A stretch of DNA of 64,000 nt from Mycobacterium shimoidei (GTDB lineage Bacteria > Actinomycetota > Actinomycetes > Mycobacteriales > Mycobacteriaceae): the NCBI GenBank assembly GCA_002101905.1, contig LQPU01000037.1, positions 186,001-250,000 on the forward strand, read 5' to 3'. The notes beneath the pieces were generated by a model. It did not search any database. It saw only the letters and a list, made by a program, of their open reading frames with translations, and was not told where the DNA came from. Positions 57,352 to 64,000 of this stretch are shown here, piece after piece. The position numbers and the translations under genes are program-made. Position 1 is the first letter of the stretch; each line of letters starts with the position of its first letter.

Positions 57352-58475
57352 CCGTTAGGCCGTTCGTCGTTCCGGACCTCGGTGAGGGACTCGAAGAGGT
57401 CACGCTGACGCGCTGGAATGTTGCCGTCGGCGACGACGTCGAACTCAACCAGACGCTGTGCTCGGTGGAGACCGCCAAGGCCGAAGTGGAGATCCCGTGC
57501 CCGTACGCCGGCCGGATCGTCGAAGCATGCGGCGCGGAAGGCGATGTGCTGCCGGTCGGCTCAGTGTTGGTGCGGATCGACACGGCGCCGGGCGCATCCA
57601 ACGGGGAGTCGTCCACGCGTCGGCCGGTGCTGGTCGGATATGGGGCCGACGACACGCTCGATACCAGCAGACGCCCGAAAGCCAAACCGCCGGTGCGGAA
57701 ACTCGCTGCGGACCTGGGTGTCGACCTGGCCGCCGTCCCACCCGGACCGGACGGTGTGGTAACTCGGGAAGCCGTACTGGCCGCTGCCGAAGATGTCGAC
57801 TACGACGTGTTGCCCGTACGTGGCGTGCATGCCGAGATGGCTAAGCGAATGACGTTGTCACGCAGCGAAATTCCAGACGCTCACGCCAGTGTTCAGGTCG
57901 ACTGCACTGAGCTGGTGCGGCTTCATGAGCGCCTGCAGGTTTCGTCGTTCGCCCTGAGCGTGCGGTTTTTGGTAATCGCATTGACCCGCCACCGAATCCT
58001 GAACTCCACCTGGGTCGAGGCACCGGACGGCTTACAGGTGCACACACATCGCGCAGTGCATCTGGGCGTTGCCGTCGCCGCGCCACGCGGCCTGCTGGTT
58101 CCGGTACTTCGCGACGCGCACCGGCTGACCCTCAGAGAACTCGCCGACTCGCTGACCCGGGTGATCAAGTACGCGCGGGCGGGCAGCCTGCAGCCCGCCC
58201 AGCTGCGTGGCTCGACGTTCACGGTGTCGAATTTCGGTGCGCTCGGACTCGACGACGGTGTGCCGGTGATCAACCATCCAGAGGCGGCGATCCTGGGCAT
58301 GGGATCGCTCAAGCCGCGGCCCATGGCCCTCGAAGACGTGGTCGTTGTCCGCCCGCAAATGAACTTGACCTGCGCGTTCGACCACCGTGTCGCGGACGGC
58401 GCGCAGGTTGCGGCATTCCTGACAGATCTGCGTCAGCTCATCGAGTCGCCCGAGATGGCGCTGTTGGACCTGTAA
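57348..58475 (+). CDS. bkdC: Branched-chain keto-acid dehydrogenase E2 (lipoyl acyltransferase)
   Basis: 375-aa E2: one lipoyl domain (residues 4-80, lipoyl Lys44 in [10 protein letters not shown]), a short linker, a peripheral-subunit-binding domain (about 115-150, [18 protein letters not shown]) and the catalytic acyltransferase domain with the terminal HRVADG motif. E3 (Lpd) is encoded elsewhere. M. tuberculosis BkdC (Rv2495c) is slightly longer. Last gene of the operon, ending 3 bp from the convergent glgX. Confidence 0.94.
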   Translation: MTVRPFVVPDLGEGLEEVTLTRWNVAVGDDVELNQTLCSVETAKAEVEIPCPYAGRIVEACGAEGDVLPVGSVLVRIDTAPGASNGESSTRRPVLVGYGADDTLDTSRRPKAKPPVRKLAADLGVDLAAVPPGPDGVVTREAVLAAAEDVDYDVLPVRGVHAEMAKRMTLSRSEIPDAHASVQVDCTELVRLHERLQVSSFALSVRFLVIALTRHRILNSTWVEAPDGLQVHTHRAVHLGVAVAAPRGLLVPVLRDAHRLTLRELADSLTRVIKYARAGSLQPAQLRGSTFTVSNFGALGLDDGVPVINHPEAAILGMGSLKPRPMALEDVVVVRPQMNLTCAFDHRVADGAQVAAFLTDLRQLIESPEMALLDL

Positions 58476-58478
58476 GGC

Positions 58479-60644
58479 TCACTCGGACACGGCCTGCAGC
58501 ACCAACATTGTCCGGGCCCCCAATGAGACGGCATTGCCGGCGGCGATCGAGTCCTGATCTGCCGTAGCCGGTGCGCACGCGCAGGTGTCGACGACGGATA
58601 TCCAGGCCCGGCCGAATTCTGGTGGTGGCATGGTGAAGTCGATGGGCTCGTGGTGTGCGTTGAAACACAACACGAACGAGTCGTCGGTGACTCGTTGTCC
58701 GCGAGCGTCGAGGTAGGGGATTCCCAGGCCGTTCAAATAGACTGCGACCGTTTTTCCGAAACCCGAATCCCAATCTTCGTCGCTCATTTCGGAACCATCG
58801 GGGCGGAACCACGAGATGTCGGGCAGTCCTTCGGCGCCTCGTCTGCGTACCGGCCCGCCACTGAAAAATCGGCGCCGCCGAAATACTGGGTGAGCGGCCC
58901 GCAGGGCCGACACCGCTTGGGTAAATTCCATCAGTTCGCCGTCGGCTTTGTCCCAGTGCACCCAGGTGGTTTCGTTGTCCTGACAGAAGCCATTATTGTT
59001 GCCGTTTTGGGTGCGGCCCAGCTCGTCGCCATGCGAGATCATCGGAACTCCTTGCGACAGCAACGTCGTCGCCAGAAAGTTCCGCTGCTGCCGGGCCCGT
59101 AGCGTGTTGACTTCCGGATCGTCGGTCGGCCCTTCCACACCGCAGTTCCAGGACTTGTTGTTGCTCTCGCCGTCGTTGTTGTCCTCGCGGTTGGCCTCGT
59201 TGTGTTTTTCGTTGTAGGACACCAGGTCGAGCAGTGTGAATCCGTCGTGTGCGGTGACGAAATTGATTGATGCCACCGGCCGCCTTGCGGTGTGCTCGTA
59301 CAGGTCGGCCGAGCCGGTCAGCCGTGAGGCGAATTCCCCGAGGGTCGCGGGCTCGCCGCGCCAGTAGTCGCGAACGGTGTCACGGAACTTGCCGTTCCAC
59401 TCCGTCCATTGCGGCGGAAAATTACCCACCTGATAGCCGCCCGGTCCCACGTCCCATGGTTCGGCGATCAGCTTGACCTGACTGACCGTTGGATCCTGTT
59501 GCACGAGTTCAAAAAACGCCGATAGCCGGTCGACGTCGTAGAATTCCCGGGCAAGCGTGGCGGCCAGGTCGAATCGGAATCCGTCGACGTGCATCTCGGT
59601 TACCCAGTAGCGCAACGAGTCCATGATCAATTGCAGGGTGTGCGGGTGACCGACGTGGAGGCTGTTGCCGGTACCGGTGTAGTCCATGTAGTACTGGCGA
59701 TCGTCATCGACCAACCGGTAGTAGGCGGCATTGTCGATTCCGCGCATCGACAATGTGGGGCCCAGGTGGTTGCCTTCGGCGGTGTGGTTGTAGACCACGT
59801 CGAGGATGACTTCGATGCCCTCCTCATGCAGCGTGCGGACCATGGCCTTGAATTCCTGCACCTGACCGCCGGGAGTGCTGCTGGAGGTGTACTTGAAGTC
59901 AGGAGCGAAGAACCCAATGGTGTTGTAACCCCAGTAGTTTGACAGCCCCTTGTCCACCAGCGTGGAGTCGTTTGCAAAGTGATGCACGGGCATCAGCTCG
60001 ATCGCGGTGACGCCCAGATTCTTCAGATGCTCGATGATCGCCGGATGCGCGATACCGGCGTAGGTGCCGCGCATCCGTTCCGGAATGTCCGGGTGCAACT
60101 GGGTGAGTCCCTTGACGTGCGCCTCGTAGACAATCGTGTCGGCGTATTCGCGGTCCGGCGGACGATCGGCACCCCAGTCGAAGTAGGGGTTGATCACCAC
60201 TGACTTGGGCATGCACGGTGCGGAGTCATCATCGTTGCGGCTGTCGGGATCGCCGAAGTTGTAACTGAACAATGACTGGTCCCATTCGAAATTGCCATCG
60301 ATGGCCTTCGCATACGGATCGATCAGCAGCTTGTTGGGGTTGCACCGGTGTCCGGCGGCGGGTTCGTAGGGCCCGTAGACCCGGTAGCCGTAGTGCTGAC
60401 CGGGTTCTACCGCCGGCAGGAAACCGTGCCAGACGAACCCGTCGACTTCGATCAACGGCACCCTGGATTCATTGCCGTCGGCGTCGAACAGGCACAGCTC
60501 GACCTTGTCGGCGACTTCGCTGAACACCGCGAAATTGGTGCCCGACCCGTCGTAGGTCGCTCCCAGTGGATAGGCCTTACCCGGCCATTGCTCCCATGCC
60601 GGCGCTGCCGGCCGCTCGCCGATCGAATCGGCCGTCTGTGTCAC
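58479..60644 (-). CDS. glgX: Glycogen debranching enzyme GlgX
   Basis: 721-aa GH13 isoamylase-type enzyme cleaving alpha-1,6 branches of glycogen. N-terminal CBM48 (about 20-130), then the catalytic barrel with [10 protein letters not shown] (nucleophile Asp), [10 protein letters not shown] (acid/base Glu) and NFVTAHDGF (third acidic residue); C-terminal beta domain. Start GTG 60644 gives the family length (TreX Rv1564c is 721 aa); the open frame continues upstream antisense to echA14. It sits away from the usual treXYZ cluster, between bkdC and echA14, so it may be a second copy. Confidence 0.93.
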   Translation of the reverse strand: MTQTADSIGERPAAPAWEQWPGKAYPLGATYDGSGTNFAVFSEVADKVELCLFDADGNESRVPLIEVDGFVWHGFLPAVEPGQHYGYRVYGPYEPAAGHRCNPNKLLIDPYAKAIDGNFEWDQSLFSYNFGDPDSRNDDDSAPCMPKSVVINPYFDWGADRPPDREYADTIVYEAHVKGLTQLHPDIPERMRGTYAGIAHPAIIEHLKNLGVTAIELMPVHHFANDSTLVDKGLSNYWGYNTIGFFAPDFKYTSSSTPGGQVQEFKAMVRTLHEEGIEVILDVVYNHTAEGNHLGPTLSMRGIDNAAYYRLVDDDRQYYMDYTGTGNSLHVGHPHTLQLIMDSLRYWVTEMHVDGFRFDLAATLAREFYDVDRLSAFFELVQQDPTVSQVKLIAEPWDVGPGGYQVGNFPPQWTEWNGKFRDTVRDYWRGEPATLGEFASRLTGSADLYEHTARRPVASINFVTAHDGFTLLDLVSYNEKHNEANREDNNDGESNNKSWNCGVEGPTDDPEVNTLRARQQRNFLATTLLSQGVPMISHGDELGRTQNGNNNGFCQDNETTWVHWDKADGELMEFTQAVSALRAAHPVFRRRRFFSGGPVRRRGAEGLPDISWFRPDGSEMSDEDWDSGFGKTVAVYLNGLGIPYLDARGQRVTDDSFVLCFNAHHEPIDFTMPPPEFGRAWISVVDTCACAPATADQDSIAAGNAVSLGARTMLVLQAVSE

Positions 60645-60654
60645 GGCGCAAGGA

Positions 60655-61407
60655 TTACCCGCGCCGGGCCGCGGCCAATCGGGTGGCGAACTCAGGCGAC
60701 CGTATCGAGCGGGCCTGCGGGCCCAGTTCGGTGTTCTTGGCCAGTTCGTGCTGCTCGACGTCCACCGACCCGGGGCTGGCGGTGGCCCGCATCGTGGCCT
60801 TGGTTGCGAGCACGACCTCGCGCGGGGCGGCGGCGGGCCCGGCCGCGAGTTCCAATGCGGCGGCCACCGGGTCCTCGGCAATGCTGAGCGCCAGGCCGTG
60901 TCGCACAGCCGATTCGGCGTCGAAACGCATTCCGAACAGCAAAGCCGCGCGGGCGACCTGGGGACCGACGGCGCGCTGCAGCATCCAGGTCGCTCCGCCG
61001 CCGGGATGCAAACCCAGCTTCTGGAATCGGGCGTCGAACAGCGCCGTCGGCCCGGCGATGCGCACGTCGGCGGCCAGGGCCAGGTTCAGGCCGGCACCGA
61101 CGGCCGGGCCGTTGACGGCGGCGATCGTGGGCAGCGTGCACCTGCCGACCGCCATGAACCCGTCGTAGACCTGCAGCAGCCGTTCCTCAGTTGCCTCACC
61201 TAAGGCGCTCAGGTCAGCGCCCGCGCAAAACGCCTTTCCGGCGCCGGTGACGACGACGGCGTGGACGTCGGTATCGCCCTCCGCCCGCTCGATCGCGGCG
61301 CGCAGCTGGACCGACATCGCCGCGGTCACGGCGTTGCGTCGATCGGGGTCGTTGACCGTGACCACGGCAATATGGTTGTCGACGCTGTACAGCACAAGAT
61401 CGGCCAT
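60655..61407 (-). CDS. echA14: Enoyl-CoA hydratase/isomerase
   Basis: 250-aa crotonase-family enzyme. Oxyanion-hole segments [13 protein letters not shown] and [19 protein letters not shown] are intact; the Glu at the second catalytic position seems replaced ([12 protein letters not shown]), so the reaction may be isomerase or lyase rather than classical hydration. ATG 61407 has a GGAGG site eight bases upstream. Next to lipQ, as Rv2486 is in M. tuberculosis. Confidence 0.88.
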   Translation of the reverse strand: MADLVLYSVDNHIAVVTVNDPDRRNAVTAAMSVQLRAAIERAEGDTDVHAVVVTGAGKAFCAGADLSALGEATEERLLQVYDGFMAVGRCTLPTIAAVNGPAVGAGLNLALAADVRIAGPTALFDARFQKLGLHPGGGATWMLQRAVGPQVARAALLFGMRFDAESAVRHGLALSIAEDPVAAALELAAGPAAAPREVVLATKATMRATASPGSVDVEQHELAKNTELGPQARSIRSPEFATRLAAARRG

Positions 61408-61487
61408 TGGGCACGCCTCCGCGGTTGGATCCGGGTGTCTCAACAGACCCAGTTGTCACACCAGTGTCAATTCGGTGCCCCCGGCAG

Positions 61488-61609
61488 TGTCTGATTTCAC
61501 GACATAGTTGACAGCTGTCCCGGGACATAGTTGACACCTCATCTTGCCGGGGAGGTCGGCCATGTCCAAAGCCCAGCTGGTCATCACCGCCGTCGTGCTG
61601 GAAGGACGG
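61488..61609 (+). mobile_element. Remnant of an IS481-like insertion sequence (left end)
   Basis: The stretch begins with TGTCTGATTTCAC, contains GACATAGTTGACA twice (61501-61513, 61524-61536), then an ATG at 61562 opening MSKAQLVITAVVLEGR, which I recognise as the N-terminus of IS481-family transposases. The frame loses similarity exactly where the tRNA-Arg gene starts (61610), so only about 120 bp of one end remain. Recognition is from memory of the family. Confidence 0.72.
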
Positions 61610-61683
61610 CGCCCCCGGCAGGACTCGAACCTGCGACCACAAGATTAGAAGTCATGCGCTCTGTCCAGCTGAGCTACGGGGGC
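61610..61683 (-). tRNA. tRNA-Arg (UCU anticodon)
   Basis: Complement folds with acceptor GCCCCCG/CGGGGGC, D arm AGCTCAGCTGGACAGAGC, anticodon loop CTTCTAA (UCU, reading AGA/AGG), T arm GCAGGTTCGAGTCCTGC. CCA is not encoded. The anticodon stem CATGA/TCTTG has a U-U mismatch in the middle. Confidence 0.94.
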
Positions 61684-61876
61684 CGGCAACTCTTATGCGC
61701 AGGTCAGTCTATCCAACGCTGCATAAAGCCTTGTCCCGACGCGCAACGCCGAACGAAATGCCGTTGGTGGAGAGTGTGATTCGTTAGTCTGTGGCCCGCG
61801 ACACACGTACGCTGCCGGTGGTCACCAGCCGTCGGAAGCGGCAGGTGGGGCCCCGGCGTCAAGGAGCGACGTTGCC

Positions 61877-63136
61877 ATGAACCCGGCTATGAGCGTGACA
61901 ACGCGTTGCTCGCGGGTGGGCGCCCAGGCGCTGCGGCAGGGTGCGCAATTGGCGGTCGAGGCGGTGGACACCTACCGTGCCGGTGCTCTGCTGCTCCGGG
62001 GTTCGCCATTTGCCTTGGCGTGTTTTGCCGGATGGCTGACGGCGGAGTTTCCGCCCCAGGTGCTGACCGGGCACGCGTTGTCAGGGGTGACCCCGCTGTC
62101 GGTCGGTCGAAAGGCAACGACGTGGGCGGCGCAGCGGGCTGACCGCATCCTCGACGCGGCGCTGCAGGAATCCTTGGGCAGCAATTACCGCGACCTGGTG
62201 TCGCATCCGCTGCCCGAAACGCCCGAGTGCGGCCGTCGCGGCGGATTGCTGCACGCCGCGGGGCATCGGCGCCGGTACGCGGCGCAGACTTCGGACATCT
62301 CCTACGGGCCTGCGGGTCGCGACAACGTGCTGGACATCTGGCGCCTCCCGGACCAGCCGCAAGGGCGCCGGGCGCCGGTGCTGCTCCAAGTGCCGGGGGG
62401 TGCGTGGACCGTCAACGGCAAACGGGGCCAGGCATATCCGCTGATGGGACGGATGGTCGAACTCGGCTGGATCTGCGTATCGATCGATTACCGCAAGAGT
62501 CCGCGCAACGCCTGGCCGGCCCACATCGTCGATGTCAAGCGGGCGCTGGCCTGGGTCCGCGACAACATCGCCGATTACGGCGGGGACCCTGACTTCATCG
62601 CGGTCACCGGCGGCTCGGCGGGCGCCCACCTGGCGTCGCTGGCCGCGCTGACCGCCAACGACCCGCGCCTGCAGCCCGGCTTCGAAGAAGCGGACACGAC
62701 GGTCCAGGCGGCAGCTCCGTATTACGGCGTCTACGACTTGACCGATGCGTCGAAAATGCACGAATTGATGCGGCCATTCCTGGAGCACTTCGTGATGCAA
62801 GAAACTTACGCCGATGATCCGGCGCTGTTCGAATCCGCGTCACCGATTTCGTACGCGCACAATGGCGCTCCGCCGTTTTTCGTGTTGCACGGCGAAAATG
62901 ATTCGGTGATTCCGCGTGCACAGGCCCAAACCTTCTGCGCTGCGCTGCGTGAGGCTGGAGCGCGCACCGTCGGGTATGCCGAGCTGCCCAACGCCCACCA
63001 CGCGTTCGATATGGTCGGGACCGTCCGGTCGCGTCTTGCGGCTGATGCCGTCGCCGACTTTTTGGGCGTTGTCTACGGACGGTATCTCCGCTCGCACAGG
63101 CGAACTCTGCGCAAACGGGCCACGCCCGCGAGCTGA
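61877..63136 (+). CDS. lipQ: Carboxylesterase/lipase of the alpha/beta-hydrolase family
   Basis: 419-aa hydrolase similar to M. tuberculosis LipQ (Rv2485c, about 421 aa). N-terminal region (1-130) is helical with a hydrophobic segment (FALACFAGWLTAEF) and may anchor it to membrane; the esterase domain has Ser in GGSAGAHLA, Asp in LHGENDSVIP and His in NAHHAFDM. The usual HGG oxyanion motif reads P-G-G (QVPGGAW). AAGGAG precedes ATG 61877; ATG 61889 is possible. Confidence 0.9.
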   Translation: MNPAMSVTTRCSRVGAQALRQGAQLAVEAVDTYRAGALLLRGSPFALACFAGWLTAEFPPQVLTGHALSGVTPLSVGRKATTWAAQRADRILDAALQESLGSNYRDLVSHPLPETPECGRRGGLLHAAGHRRRYAAQTSDISYGPAGRDNVLDIWRLPDQPQGRRAPVLLQVPGGAWTVNGKRGQAYPLMGRMVELGWICVSIDYRKSPRNAWPAHIVDVKRALAWVRDNIADYGGDPDFIAVTGGSAGAHLASLAALTANDPRLQPGFEEADTTVQAAAPYYGVYDLTDASKMHELMRPFLEHFVMQETYADDPALFESASPISYAHNGAPPFFVLHGENDSVIPRAQAQTFCAALREAGARTVGYAELPNAHHAFDMVGTVRSRLAADAVADFLGVVYGRYLRSHRRTLRKRATPAS

Positions 63137-63293
63137 GCCGGCGAATTCGGTCTGCCGCCAAAGTATTTCGTAAGGCATTCTTCCCGCGATCGGCTAATGC
63201 GTGGGGTTGATCCGTGGAATCGCTACCGTCGCCGCGACAACCGGACTAGCGTTGGATTGGCGATGTCAGGGCTGACCGGACGGGAGAAGGAAC

Positions 63294-64000
63294 GTGGCTG
63301 AGTCCGTCGACGCGGCTGGGTTGCCCGTCGAGCTGGGAGCGGTGGACTATTTGCTGCACCGCGGGGAGGCCAACCCGCGGACCCGCTCCGGCATCATGGC
63401 CCTGGAGATCCTCGACACCAGCCCGGATTGGGAGCGCTTCCGGACCCGATTCGAGAACGCGTCGCGTCGGGTGTTGCGGCTGCGGCAGAAAGTGGTGGTG
63501 CCGACCCTGCCGACGGCCGCGCCGCGCTGGGTGGTGGATCCGGACTTCAACCTGGACTTTCATGTGCGACGGATTCGCGTCGCCGAACCGGGCACCCTGC
63601 GGCAGGTGTTCGATCTGGCCGACGTGATGCTGCAGTCTCCCCTTGACATCGCCCGTCCGCTGTGGACGGCCACGCTCATCGAGGGCCTGGCTGACGGAAA
63701 AGCTGCGACGCTGCTGCACTTGAGCCACGCCGTCACCGACGGGGTGGGCAGTGTGGAGATGTTCTCCCAGATCTACGACCTGGAGCGCGATCCACCGGAG
63801 GGTCCGCCGCCGCCGCAACCGATTCCGCAGGATTTATCTCCCAACGATCTGATGCGCGAAGGCATCAATCACTTGCCGATGGCGGTCGCGGGCGGCGTGC
63901 GGGATGCGTTGTGGGGGGCGGCATCAGTGGTCGGGCGGGCGGTGGCGAGGCCCGCATCGGCGGTAGCCGGGGCGCTCAGCTATGCCCGATCCGGGGTTCG
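63294..64000 (+). CDS. Wax ester synthase/diacylglycerol acyltransferase (partial, runs off window)
   Basis: First 235 codons of a WS/DGAT gene making triacylglycerol or wax esters from acyl-CoA (Rv2484c by synteny). Early LGAVDYLLHRGEANPRTRSG is the family start, and PLWTATLIEGLADG is present. The acyltransferase motif usually H-H-x3-D-G reads S-H-A-V-T-D-G, so the first His is lost but the catalytic second His and Asp remain. GTG 63294 follows AGAAGGA. The frame is open to the window edge. Confidence 0.9.
   Translation, partial: MAESVDAAGLPVELGAVDYLLHRGEANPRTRSGIMALEILDTSPDWERFRTRFENASRRVLRLRQKVVVPTLPTAAPRWVVDPDFNLDFHVRRIRVAEPGTLRQVFDLADVMLQSPLDIARPLWTATLIEGLADGKAATLLHLSHAVTDGVGSVEMFSQIYDLERDPPEGPPPPQPIPQDLSPNDLMREGINHLPMAVAGGVRDALWGAASVVGRAVARPASAVAGALSYARSGV

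Overview
The window is mycobacterial: high-GC DNA with dense, often overlapping genes and a giant type I fatty acid synthase (fas) followed by acpS. From about 25.7 kb to the right edge, the order is recognisable as the M. tuberculosis Rv2525c-to-Rv2484c region in inverted orientation. Rv numbers come from memory of family and synteny, not from a search. The differences (no fadD35-scoA-scoB in front of accD1, an added two-component system, a WXG100-like/membrane gene pair, a glgX copy, and a large catabolic block on the left) point to a non-tuberculous Mycobacterium.

Left block (20 bp to about 25.6 kb) is an accessory catabolic region. (i) A leftward operon of four acyl-CoA dehydrogenases and one acyl-CoA ligase is chained by 4-bp start/stop overlaps. 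The dehydrogenases look like two heteromeric pairs. It diverges from an F420-type luciferase-like oxidoreductase. (ii) A GntR/FCD regulator and an SDR diverge from a tandem-fused type III CoA-transferase. (iii) Next come a small secreted hemophore-type protein, a 3Fe-4S ferredoxin and a cytochrome P450, which diverges from a Rieske oxygenase-FadD-SnoaL-MaoC-MaoC-VOC run. (iv) An aldehyde dehydrogenase diverges from an AttH/CrtC-type lipocalin-fold protein. (v) A second Rieske oxygenase follows a GlxA/AraC-type regulator. (vi) The last run is SDR, metallo-beta-lactamase-fold, HD-domain (cyanamide-hydratase-like) and SRPBCC. Together these encode CoA activation, alpha/beta-dehydrogenation, hydration, ring or alkyl oxygenation and aldehyde oxidation. 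That fits degradation of a polycyclic or branched lipid such as a terpenoid or steroid-like compound; the substrate cannot be read from the sequence.

Middle block (25.6-48.4 kb) is core: a Tat-exported DUF1906 protein, fas-acpS, a NarL-type two-component system, an M20 peptidase, bcp, a DUF3618 protein, tRNA-Lys, the L,D-transpeptidase ldtB, a WXG100-like/4-TM pair, tRNA-His, orn, a DUF853 ATPase, an SDR, an MFS-like transporter and an MmpS-like membrane protein.

Right block (48.4-64 kb): the TetR regulator bkaR faces the branched-chain keto-acid/leucine catabolic operon (accD1-accA1-fadE19-MaoC-citE-bkdA-bkdB-bkdC) across a 41-bp nested dyad. It is followed by glgX, echA14, an IS481-like remnant abutting tRNA-Arg, lipQ and the start of a wax ester synthase/DGAT gene that runs off the edge.

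A 10-bp core, TAACATAGCA, recurs at three divergent promoter regions (about 5.8, 19.16 and 49.09 kb), which may link part of the accessory block to the BkaR-type control region.
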